Assembly (NCBI GenBank): GCA_013306675.1
Contig: JABLUY010000148.1
Location: 1 to 64,000 of the forward strand
DNA: 64,000 nucleotides
From: Thraustochytrium sp. TN22
Lineage: Eukaryota > Sar > Bigyra > Thraustochytrida > Thraustochytriidae
Direction of reading: 5' to 3'
In this document: one piece after another, positions 56,379 to 64,000 of the stretch
How the letters are laid out: each line of letters opens with the position of its first letter
Position numbering within the stretch: position 1 is the stretch's first letter
Notes under the pieces: generated by a model
The model's database searches: none
Told to the model about the DNA's origin: nothing
What the model saw: only the letters and a program-made list of their open reading frames with translations
Position numbers and translations under genes: made by a program

Positions 56379-58277
56379 CTAGCAAGAGGCCCCGACACCC
56401 AGGAAGACGAGCCCGAGCGTCCGCCCGCGCTTGGATGGACGTCGTGACGCTTCACTGTCGTCCGCGGATTCGGAACCGGGAAAGCGCACCACCACGAGCC
56501 TGGGGCGAGGGACACCGCGCGCCGCGAAGGAGACCGGGGCTCGAAATCGAGCCGCAAACGACGCCCAGCCGTCATCTTGGAAGCGAGGCGTTGCGCAGTT
56601 CACCTGCAGTGCCGCCGCCGAAGACAGCCAGGGCGAGGTCACATTGCAGAGCAAGCCGTAGCGTAGTGCCGCGCTCTCTGGGCGGCATAGGCACACGCAG
56701 GCGCAGGCCGCCTCGCGCTCGAGGCCGATGTCGCTCGATAACAGGCTCCCCAGGACGGGCTCCCAGGACACGAGCTGCGCACGCAGTCCCAGGGCCGCCA
56801 CAAGCGTCAGCTCTGCGGCGCGCACGTACCAGGGCTGGTTCGGCTTGAGCTCAATTTGAAAATCCACCTTGGCCAGGGCGCCCTTGAGCACGAGGACGGC
56901 CAGGAGGCCGAGTGCTTCCACGGAGGCGAGCCCTTGCTGCACCTCTTGCGCGACGGCGGTCTCCCACGTGCGCGAGAGCAGGACGTCGCCCGGGAAATTC
57001 ATTTCCAGGGCGCTTGCCAGCAGGTGGTGCCCGCCTTCGAGTGCGGCGCGCGCTAGCGTTGCGGCTTGATCGCGGTTCCCTGCGAACCACGTCTCGTGCC
57101 CAGCCACCCGCAGCGCGTAGTCTTGCACGTGTTCGGACGACCACGCCGAGAGCGCCCGCCCCGCGTTCACCCAGTGCTGCACGTGCATGGGCAAGAGCCG
57201 CGACACGGGCAAGGAGGCGGCTAGCTTCGTCGCGCCCTCGGCGGTCGCCTCCACGAAGACGAGCGCGCGAAGTAGACTCAGCAGCGGCCAAAGCCAGCGC
57301 TCGAGCCAAGGGACTTGCCCTCCTGCACCGCCGGAGAGCACCGACACGTGCTGCAGGTGCTCAAGCACGCGGCATGCATCGACCGGCTTCTCGGCGAGGC
57401 TCGCGTGCATGGCGAGAACGCCAAAGGCGACGCCCGCCGTGCCAGCCTCCATGGGGAGCCGAAGCGCGTTCAAAATGCCTGCCTCGGAGAGATCCTGGAG
57501 CAAGCGGTGGGCGAGCGCCGGCAGCAGGGCGGCCTCCGCTTGGGCGCTTTCGCTTTCGCTCTTGCGCTCGCTCTTGCGCTCGCTCCCACTCGCGCCCTCG
57601 AGCGGCGTCTCCGGCGTCCACTCGAACCCGAACGCACGTAGCATGGCGCAGAGGACCTCTGCCTCGAGCGCGCCGCCCGCGGCGAGCATCGGGAGCAGGC
57701 CGGCATGGTAGAGGCGCGCAGCGAGCGCGGCGGCGGCATCCTTGTCGGTGGCGTAGCGGCTGACCAGCAGCAGCTTCGCGACGCGCACGGCGTGGCGCGG
57801 GCTTGTCCCCGCGCTCTGCACGAAGAGCGCGCGCTCCGCGGCGAGCCCCGGCGGCAGGCCCGCCACGAGCGTGCGCAACAGGCGCAGGTCCTCGCCGGCG
57901 GGCTCATCACCGCGGCCGAGGCAGGCCACGAGCAGTTCGAAATTGGCCTCCGCCAGGGTCCCGCTCAGCTCCAACACGCGCAGCGCCCTCGCGCGCAGCG
58001 CGGCCATGTGCGGGGCGCGCACGAGCGCCGTGCAGGCGTCCTGCGCGAGGGCGCGCAGCGAGGCGTCCCGCGCGAGGGCCTCGCTCTGCTGCAGCACGGC
58101 GTCCAGGGCGCGGCCTGCGCGGTCCAGGTGCGCGGGCGCCGCGCGGCCCACGGCCGCCTCGCAGAGCGCGTCCACGGCGGCGTGCAGCTGCATCGCGCGC
58201 GCGCTCCGGAGTCGCGGATTTGAATTCATGTTTTGCACGCTCTCCGCGGCGCCGCGGCGCTGGCCGCAGAACAACAT
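56379..58277 (-). CDS. Helix-rich protein of unknown function
   Basis: 632 residues from the ATG at 58277; MNSNPRLRSARAM at 58229 is an alternative start. The sequence is almost wholly alpha-helical, Ala/Leu-rich, with repeating hydrophobic helices of 30-45 residues (for example RALAQDACTALVRAPHMAALRARALRVLELSG). That suggests an ARM/HEAT-type solenoid, but I find no family signature. A short repeated SERKSERKSESES segment interrupts it at about 240-255. The C-terminus is basic (ASRRPSKRGRTLG) and could be a nuclear signal. The TAG stop lies inside a CTAGCTAGC palindrome. The start is only 32 bases after the TGA of the dolichol kinase gene on the same strand. Confidence 0.7.
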   Translation of the reverse strand: MLFCGQRRGAAESVQNMNSNPRLRSARAMQLHAAVDALCEAAVGRAAPAHLDRAGRALDAVLQQSEALARDASLRALAQDACTALVRAPHMAALRARALRVLELSGTLAEANFELLVACLGRGDEPAGEDLRLLRTLVAGLPPGLAAERALFVQSAGTSPRHAVRVAKLLLVSRYATDKDAAAALAARLYHAGLLPMLAAGGALEAEVLCAMLRAFGFEWTPETPLEGASGSERKSERKSESESAQAEAALLPALAHRLLQDLSEAGILNALRLPMEAGTAGVAFGVLAMHASLAEKPVDACRVLEHLQHVSVLSGGAGGQVPWLERWLWPLLSLLRALVFVEATAEGATKLAASLPVSRLLPMHVQHWVNAGRALSAWSSEHVQDYALRVAGHETWFAGNRDQAATLARAALEGGHHLLASALEMNFPGDVLLSRTWETAVAQEVQQGLASVEALGLLAVLVLKGALAKVDFQIELKPNQPWYVRAAELTLVAALGLRAQLVSWEPVLGSLLSSDIGLEREAACACVCLCRPESAALRYGLLCNVTSPWLSSAAALQVNCATPRFQDDGWASFAARFRAPVSFAARGVPRPRLVVVRFPGSESADDSEASRRPSKRGRTLGLVFLGVGASC

Positions 58278-58309
58278 GGGGCTTGCTGGCGCCGGCGCGA
58301 GCCGCGCGG

Positions 58310-60106
58310 TCACGCGAGGCCCGGCAAGGCGAGAAGCGCGGCGAAGAAGACCGGGAGCGTGAGGTTGTCGATCTGCTTGGTGAAGGCCTCCACCATGCAG
58401 GTGAGCAGCGTGGCAAAGACCAGGACGGCCGGCCGGTCGACGCGGCCGTGCTGCAGCAGCGCGCAGGCGAAGACGACGAGCAGCGAAGACAGCACGGCCG
58501 CCGTGGTGCCTTCGAGCGTCTTACGGCCGCCCGGCCAAAAGACGCGGCCGTAGCGCGAGCCGATCATCGCGCCGGCCGCGTCGCCGGCGCCCAGGATGGC
58601 CAGGCCGGCGACGCGCGCGAGGTCGGCCGGCTCGGAGCGCAGGCCGGTGAAGAGCCAGAGCGGCAGCGCGCAGCCGACCAGCAGGTAGATGTGCGTCAAG
58701 ATGGTCGTGCCTTCGTCGCGCGAGTCCGTGTAGCTGCGCAGGAAGAAATGAATCCATTCACCCAGGGGCGGGATGCGGCAGATACGCACGAGCTCCACGA
58801 AGAGCAAGAGTGCGACGGCGATGCCGAAAGAGAGTCCGAGAAAGGCCGGCGCGAGCAGCATGGCCGGGCTGAACATGATCAGCGCCAGCAGGTGGTACAG
58901 CTTGCGCGTGATGATGAGCGGCCAGCGTGTTTGCGACGCAACGACGTGGATGAGTGGCAGTCCGAGGCCGAGCGCCGCGACCCAGAACGCGAGCATCTGC
59001 AAATGTGTCGCGGACGAAAAGGTGTAATCGCGCACGAAGAGGACCGGATGCTGCCCGCCCAGCAGCAGCGCGACCCAGGCGGAAACCAGGCCGCCGAGCC
59101 AGATGGCGACAACCGCGGCAAAGTTGACCAGGTCGCGCGGCTCCAGCGTGCCGGACGGCCAGCACAGAAGCGCCGGCGCCGAGGACGCCGAGAGACGGCG
59201 CTTGAACTTGAGCGAAGCTGTCGGGTCGACGCGCGGGTCCACTTCGCGCGTCTCGTTCTCGAGCTTAGCATGTCGCGCCACAAAGCCGCGCAGCGCGAGC
59301 GGCAGCGTCAGCACGCCGAGCAGACCGCCCTGCAGCGCGACCCACACATCTTCGCGCGCTTCGAGCGCGCCAAAGGGTAGGCGCACGTGCACGGTGCCTG
59401 TGAGCGCGCGCTCCAGCGAAAGCAGCACAAAGTCCACGGCCGCGAGTCCGATGAGCAGCATCACGCAAAAGGCCTCGCCGACCGTGAAGGACTTGGCAAA
59501 AGCGCCCGTCCAGATGCTGATGAGCAGCGCTTGGGCGCGGAGCGTCGCCAGCGTGACGCCGGCGCAGACCACGGTCCCGGCGTCAGCGAGCGAGGCCGCG
59601 CTGAGTCCCCACAGCAGCGCGGCGGCCAGGGCCAGACCGGCGTCGGCCGCCAGCCCGAGCGCCGGCGTGGCGCGCTCGCGGTCCTGGAGGCCCGCCAGGC
59701 GCGCCTGGAACCGCAGCGTGCACGCCGCGACGGCCCACCAGAGAGCGCGCGCGTACTGCGCCTCGTCCAAGGCGGAGAAATCTGCGTCGGCGCTGCTGCC
59801 TCGGCCGTCGTCCGCGGCCTGCGCCTGCTGCACGTAGGCGAGCAGGAGGGACGCGCTGGCCAGCGGGCCGACCAGGACGTAAACAAGCCCATTGTCCGGG
59901 CACGTGCGTGAGACCTCGAGCCAGTCGCGCGGCACGGACACCAGCGCCCTAGCGGCGCTCGCGATCACCAGCGCCGCCAGCCCCACCAGCGCCGCGGCCT
60001 CTCGCCAGAGCTCTTCGGGTGCCGCCACCTGCATGCTCCATGCCACCGTGGCGCAGGCCAGCCCGACCAGCGCGGCCTCGAGCGCCTCTCGCCTTGGAGG
60101 CGTCAT
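58310..60106 (-). CDS. DOLK: Dolichol kinase
   Basis: A 598-residue ER membrane enzyme that phosphorylates dolichol (CTP-dependent) to make the dolichyl phosphate needed for N-glycosylation, GPI anchors and O-mannosylation. About 14 hydrophobic segments. The C-terminal third has the family's three landmarks: ITRKLYHLLA (about 400-410), a loop TDSRDEGTTILTHIYLLVGC (about 462-482), and GAGDAAGAMIGSRYGRVFWP with RKTLEGT (about 506-535), which is the CTP-binding part. A QIDNLTLP near the end also matches. The ATG at 60106 is chosen as the first Met of the hydrophobic region; the frame is open to 60502 without similarity. The length is slightly above the animal enzyme (about 540). The next gene follows within 33 bases. 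Confidence 0.9.
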   Translation of the reverse strand: MTPPRREALEAALVGLACATVAWSMQVAAPEELWREAAALVGLAALVIASAARALVSVPRDWLEVSRTCPDNGLVYVLVGPLASASLLLAYVQQAQAADDGRGSSADADFSALDEAQYARALWWAVAACTLRFQARLAGLQDRERATPALGLAADAGLALAAALLWGLSAASLADAGTVVCAGVTLATLRAQALLISIWTGAFAKSFTVGEAFCVMLLIGLAAVDFVLLSLERALTGTVHVRLPFGALEAREDVWVALQGGLLGVLTLPLALRGFVARHAKLENETREVDPRVDPTASLKFKRRLSASSAPALLCWPSGTLEPRDLVNFAAVVAIWLGGLVSAWVALLLGGQHPVLFVRDYTFSSATHLQMLAFWVAALGLGLPLIHVVASQTRWPLIITRKLYHLLALIMFSPAMLLAPAFLGLSFGIAVALLLFVELVRICRIPPLGEWIHFFLRSYTDSRDEGTTILTHIYLLVGCALPLWLFTGLRSEPADLARVAGLAILGAGDAAGAMIGSRYGRVFWPGGRKTLEGTTAAVLSSLLVVFACALLQHGRVDRPAVLVFATLLTCMVEAFTKQIDNLTLPVFFAALLALPGLA

Positions 60107-60680
60107 ACGTGGAGCCCTGCCGCCGCCTCGCGCCCGTAGCCGCAGCACGAGCGCGCCTGTCTGCTGCGTCGGGCGTCGTGCGACCCTTGCGCGACGCGAG
60201 GCCTTGGGGAGACGTCGCAGGCGGAGTACCCAGTATCGGTGCCGGCAGCAACAAGTACCAGTGTCCTCCTCGTCGGCCAAGGTGCGAGCTGAGGCGAGTG
60301 ACATGCAAAGGAAAAGCGAACTGTCGTCGTGCGTCAGCGAGCGAGTGCAAGCTAATAAAATTGCCACGGGTTTGGCGGGGCTTGAACGGGCGACCAGTAA
60401 GCGGCAAGGTAGTACGGGTAGATACGAGGCACGGGAACCACGGAGGCGGCGAGTAAACCTTGGACTTGACCAAACAAACCTGAGACTTGACCAAACAAAC
60501 AATGGGACTCCGTAGCTGCAAAGACTTTGTTTTCCGTATGCGTCGTCGTTGCGACGCTCTCTATCGTTTGTATTTCAGGCCAGTGCAGAGACCAATGCTG
60601 GTGGTGTGTGACACTGTGTTTGTGAGTGCTGTGCAAAGGATGAAGCAGTAGGGTCTTCCGAGCTCAGTCCTTGGTTGTGG
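60107..60680. promoter_or_regulatory. 5' flank of dolichol kinase and 3' flank of the JmjC gene
   Basis: 574 bases. A tandem ACTTGACCAAACAAAC lies at 60466-60500 (two copies of TTGACCAAACAAAC 18 bases apart). The region 60480-60660 is less GC-rich and is probably the 3' flank of the demethylase gene. No gene. Confidence 0.5.
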
Positions 60681-63600
60681 CTAAAATCCGACTGCGGTGG
60701 TTGTGAGGCGAGTCTGACGTGCGCGGTCCCGGCGCATCTGCAGTCGACGGCTGCGAGACGCCTTGAGAGCATCGAGCAAGCGTACGCGCTCAGGCGGGAC
60801 GATAAGGTAGGAGATGGTGCGGCGCGGAGCGGCAGGTGTGAAAGAGGACGAGGACGAGGACGAGGACAAGGACGGGGCAGCGCCGGGCAACGTCATCGTT
60901 GGCTGCGAGGGTGGCAGGCGGCTCTGCGAGGCCGACTGGATGGTCTGCAAGGCGTGTGCCACGGCCAGAGCCGCGGAGGACTGCTGGTCCTGCTGCACGA
61001 GCGCGAGCATGTATGCGAAGACGAGTGGGTTGGTCTGGTGCAGCACCTTTGCCTTGCGCACAATGATGCGGTTCCGGCGCGTCCAGCGCAGATTCTCCCA
61101 GCGGTCCGTGCGGACGCGGCGCTCCTCAGGCGAGAGGAGTTCGCCGGTGGCCCCGCGTCCGGCGGTGGCGTCTGCATCGCTGTCCGCCGTGGAGGCTTCC
61201 TCGCCGTCCTCGCCGTCGGTGCGCGTGGCGTGCGACGGGCTGGTGGGGCCGACGAGCTCGCCGGCCTCGTCGTCGGTGGCGTCAACCTCGCCGGGCTGAG
61301 GCCAGGACCAGTCATCCTCCTTGGGGAAGAAGGGCGCCCGCGCAAAGGGCACGTCGTTCCAGTTGACCGGGACGAGCGTGAAGGGCGCGCCGTTCTTGCC
61401 CTTGGCGACGCGCATGAGCGCCACGCGCACATCCGGCGTCGCGGGCGCCTCCAGCTCGTCCGCGTCCGCATTGTCGTCGTGAGCGTCGACGTCGACGTTG
61501 GCGTCGGCGCCGCTGTCGTCATCATGATCGTTTGGCGCGCCGGTGGGCAGAGCGGAGCCGTCGTCGAGCTTGCGCCGACGCGTTCGCGAGCTTACCGCCG
61601 GCTCCAGCTCGGTCTTGGGCTTGACGACGGCACGCTTATCAACGTCCTCGTCATCTTCGTCGTTGCCATCAGCAGGGGTGGGGCGGGGCGCGACGCGTCG
61701 AAAGACGTAAGCCTTGGGCGCAGGGTTGTGGGAGGACTTGCGGCGGCCGGTGCGCGTGTTGGGCGCGAGGTTGAGGTTGGCATCGTAACGGAAGAGGACG
61801 CGGTCGCCCTCGAGCGGCTCGGCGGGCAGACGTTGCGGCGCGGTGGCGCGCACGCGCTCGACAAAGTCGTCAATGTCGAGGCGAAAGGTCCACTGCTCGC
61901 ACTTGCACCAGCGTGCGCGGCGGCCAAACTCGAGCCAGCGCGGCGTGGCGAAGTTGACGGCCTCGGCGACATTGAAGCCGAGGTTGAAGCCGCCGTGGTA
62001 AGCGCGCGGGAAGGTAAACATGAACTCGCCCTCGCGCTGCACGGCACGCACAAAAGGGATCTTTTCGCGAAGCAGGACGGCGGGCGCGAGCATGACGTTC
62101 TTATGGCGCAGAAACTCGGAGCAGAGATTGGCCTCACCGCCGAATTCGGCGCGCGAGACGATCTCCAGGCGCGCGGCGTGCTCGGGCGGGACCGCGTACC
62201 AGAACTTGGGCGCGCCGTAGTGCACGTAGTTGACGCTGTTGAGCTCCATGTCCTCGGTGTGCCAAGCAAACATGGCGCGCCACATGCCAAAGTAGAGCAT
62301 CGAGGTGGTGATGCCCTTGGCCTCGCGGCCCGGCGCGAAGCCGACGCGCAGGATGGTATCGAGCTTGTCGAGATTCCATGCGCCAGCGCTCATGTGCGTC
62401 GCGTCGCCAAAGACCGTCCCCTCCTGGTCGGCGCCGTACTGGCTCGGCTTGGAGTGCGTGCCAAGGTCCTTCCAAAAGAGCCCTTCGATGGCGTCTGTAT
62501 CGCGCGCCTCCATCTCGGCCCAGACCTTGGCCGGGTCGAACGCGAAGGCCTTGGCGGCGGCGGCGCAACGCTCCTCCGGTGAGGCTGCGCTCGCGACGGT
62601 GCCCTTGACGCCCTTGGTTTTCTGTCCCCCCTCCGCCGCCTCCTCCTCCTCTTCCTCCTCCTCCTCCTCATCATCATCATCATCATCATCTTCCGCGCCT
62701 GGCCCGGTCTTGGAGGAGGCAACCTTGCTTTTGGCGTTGGCGGTTGGCTTCTTCGAGCGCCGGCGCCGACGCGGCGTGACGGGGCGCGCGCCATCGTCCT
62801 CACCGCCCTCCTCCATTTCCTTCTTTTTCTTCATGGCGGCTGCCTCTTCGTCCTCGTATGTACAGGAGAGCCAGACGGCCAGGCCCTCCTCGCCGTCGCA
62901 GCCCAGCGCGCTGGAGAGCTCGCCCCTGAGCCGGTAGACGCCGCGAGCGTTGGCGCCGTAGCCCTCGAGGTGCCTCTCGGGCAGCTTGCGCGCGGCCACG
63001 GTCTCACGCTGGTCATCGTGCGCCTTGCTGACGATGTGGTCCACCCAGTAGAGCACGCAGACGTCGTCGCCGCCCTCGTCGCGGCCAAAGTTGCCGGTGC
63101 CGCGGAAGCCGCGCATGCCGCGCGGCAGCAGCGGCGCGCCATCTTCCGTCTCGGGCATGGCGCGCAGCGTGAGCGAAAAGGGCCGGCAGCGCGCCTCGTC
63201 TTTTCCTCTTTCTTGTTGTTCTTGTTCCTCTGCTCCGTCATCGTCGTCATTTTCGTCGTCGTCGTCGTCGTCATCGTTGCCATCGTCGTTCTTATCGTCG
63301 GACTGGGCGTCGGCGGCAGCGTCAAACGCGGCCGGCGAGGCGGCCCACGTGCCGGAGATGGTAATGATGCCGTCGCCGGGCACCCAGCGGCCGCGCCAGA
63401 GCGCGGCGGCCGGCTCCGGTTCGCGCGCGAGCGAGGCGCGCCGCATGTCCTCGCGACGCGCCTCCGCCCAGAAGTCGCCGACCTTGCGCTTGCGCGTCTC
63501 AACGAGGTCCACGCGGTACGCCCCCTTCTTGCCGCTGCAGAACTGGCGGATGGGCTTGATGACGCGCTGCATCTCCTGCGCGCGCGCCAGGAAGGCGTTC

Positions 63601-63809
63601 TGCGGCTCTGTTTTCCAGTCCCAGTCCCGGGGCGGGATCACCTTGACCAGTCCCGCCTTGGCGCCGGCCGCCTCGATGCGAGCCACCATGCTCTCAAAGT
63701 CCGCGAACTCCTCCATCGTCGGCCGGAACACCGGCACGTCCAGCTGCAGCCCTGCGCGGCTGCCCGTCTTGGCCGCGCCCGTGCGCGCGCGGGTGCGGAC
63801 GCGCCCCAT
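60681..63809 (-). CDS. JmjN-JmjC histone lysine demethylase (KDM4/JMJD2-like)
   Basis: 1042 residues; a nuclear Fe(II)/2-oxoglutarate-dependent demethylase, probably of histone H3. JmjN is at about 25-62 (VPVFRPTMEEFADFESMVARIE). A long acidic, Lys-rich insert with PRRRRRSKK (possible NLS) separates it from JmjC (about 470-640). There H517-T-E519 and H605 (in YHGGFNLGFN) are the three iron ligands. The KDM4 zinc site is complete: C-x5-H in LCSEFLRHK, and C-x-C in RWCKCEQW. The C-terminal 380 residues are disordered apart from a short conserved-looking stretch (WENLRWTRRNRIIVRK). There are no PHD or Tudor domains, unlike animal KDM4A-C. The ATG at 63809 precedes the JmjN directly. The stop is TAG. 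Confidence 0.9.
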   Translation of the reverse strand: MGRVRTRARTGAAKTGSRAGLQLDVPVFRPTMEEFADFESMVARIEAAGAKAGLVKVIPPRDWDWKTEPQNAFLARAQEMQRVIKPIRQFCSGKKGAYRVDLVETRKRKVGDFWAEARREDMRRASLAREPEPAAALWRGRWVPGDGIITISGTWAASPAAFDAAADAQSDDKNDDGNDDDDDDDENDDDDGAEEQEQQERGKDEARCRPFSLTLRAMPETEDGAPLLPRGMRGFRGTGNFGRDEGGDDVCVLYWVDHIVSKAHDDQRETVAARKLPERHLEGYGANARGVYRLRGELSSALGCDGEEGLAVWLSCTYEDEEAAAMKKKKEMEEGGEDDGARPVTPRRRRRSKKPTANAKSKVASSKTGPGAEDDDDDDDEEEEEEEEEEAAEGGQKTKGVKGTVASAASPEERCAAAAKAFAFDPAKVWAEMEARDTDAIEGLFWKDLGTHSKPSQYGADQEGTVFGDATHMSAGAWNLDKLDTILRVGFAPGREAKGITTSMLYFGMWRAMFAWHTEDMELNSVNYVHYGAPKFWYAVPPEHAARLEIVSRAEFGGEANLCSEFLRHKNVMLAPAVLLREKIPFVRAVQREGEFMFTFPRAYHGGFNLGFNVAEAVNFATPRWLEFGRRARWCKCEQWTFRLDIDDFVERVRATAPQRLPAEPLEGDRVLFRYDANLNLAPNTRTGRRKSSHNPAPKAYVFRRVAPRPTPADGNDEDDEDVDKRAVVKPKTELEPAVSSRTRRRKLDDGSALPTGAPNDHDDDSGADANVDVDAHDDNADADELEAPATPDVRVALMRVAKGKNGAPFTLVPVNWNDVPFARAPFFPKEDDWSWPQPGEVDATDDEAGELVGPTSPSHATRTDGEDGEEASTADSDADATAGRGATGELLSPEERRVRTDRWENLRWTRRNRIIVRKAKVLHQTNPLVFAYMLALVQQDQQSSAALAVAHALQTIQSASQSRLPPSQPTMTLPGAAPSLSSSSSSSSFTPAAPRRTISYLIVPPERVRLLDALKASRSRRLQMRRDRARQTRLTTTAVGF

Positions 63810-64000
63810 GTTTGGATGATTTCGAAAATTGACGCCTAGCCCGCGGCCTGCCGCCGCCGCCGCCGCCGCCAGCTGCCTCGCCGCCGCCGCTGCTGCCGCC
63901 GCGCGCCGCGCGCCGCCGCCGCCGCCGCCGCCGCCGTGCGCGCGCCGGGCGCCGCCGCCGCCGCGCTCTATCGACTCTGGCGGCGTCGTCGCGCGCGCCT
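63810..64000. promoter_or_regulatory. 5' flank of the JmjC gene, cut by the window edge
   Basis: 191 bases of (GCC)n-rich sequence: CCGCCGCCG runs at 63849-63885 and 63913-63935. No gene can be read. It probably includes the promoter of the demethylase gene. Confidence 0.45.

Noticed and set aside
60365-60460. Minus-strand sequence resembling the 3' half of a tRNA (GGTCGCCCGTTCAAGCCCCGCC)
   Set aside because: The T-stem has two mismatches, and no D-arm, anticodon stem or matching acceptor stem can be built within 75-95 bases.

Overview
The window is nuclear DNA from a very GC-rich, compact, mostly intron-poor unicellular eukaryote. The evidence is eukaryotic protein families throughout (JmjC histone demethylase, MCM-binding protein, dolichol kinase, ArfGAP-FYVE, SH3-DH-PH RhoGEF, Tubby, LIM, bZIP), a peroxisomal SKL signal, a mitochondrial presequence, GT-AG introns in one gene, and no operon structure. 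The standard code is used: TGA is the commonest stop, with TAA and TAG also present. Roco-TIR proteins, kinesin-light-chain-like TPR proteins and unusual bZIPs would fit a stramenopile or other SAR-type protist (for example a thraustochytrid or pelagophyte). That placement is an inference; no rRNA or tRNA gene was found to confirm it.

I support 21 protein genes. From left to right: a partial multi-exon LRR-Roc-COR-TIR gene (+); a TPR protein (-); two tandem zinc-less MDR oxidoreductases (-,-); a bZIP factor (+); a 1362-residue LRR protein ending in an IpaH-type NEL E3 ubiquitin-ligase domain (-); a peroxisomal enoyl-CoA reductase (-); a polyQ protein (-); a divergent pair of RING-Tubby paralogues (-,+) 4.5 kb apart; ArfGAP-FYVE (-); MCM-binding protein (+); an SV2/SVOP-like MFS transporter (-); a sulfotransferase (+); a PH-LIM-PH protein ending in a CaaX box (-); an SH3-DH-PH RhoGEF (-); a fused mitochondrial E1 alpha-beta 2-oxoacid dehydrogenase (+); a secreted double-vWA protein (-); an unidentified helical protein (-); dolichol kinase (-); and a JmjN-JmjC demethylase (-). 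Twenty of these read as a single exon. Only the Roco gene has visible introns, and those are part of a tandem exon-intron duplication.

Genes are often arranged head to head with short shared promoters (for example ArfGAP-FYVE/MCMBP, MFS/sulfotransferase, RhoGEF/E1) or tail to tail. Spacers are rich in simple repeats. (CCTG/CAGG)n arrays recur in 5' flanks, identical CTAGCTAG palindromes recur in several spacers, and a CACTGGCAGGC motif recurs. The two large gene-free stretches (23.7-26.7 kb and 28.8-33.3 kb) hold microsatellites and long spurious Arg/Ala/Pro-rich open frames, but no gene I can support. I saw no viral, retroelement, CRISPR or tRNA feature.

The strongest candidate for something undescribed is the LRR-NEL gene. 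It places the catalytic domain of bacterial IpaH/SspH effectors in an apparently intact eukaryotic gene. The RING-Tubby fusion pair comes second. Together with the ROC-TIR and TPR genes, these suggest a genome rich in leucine-rich-repeat and ubiquitin-linked signalling proteins.
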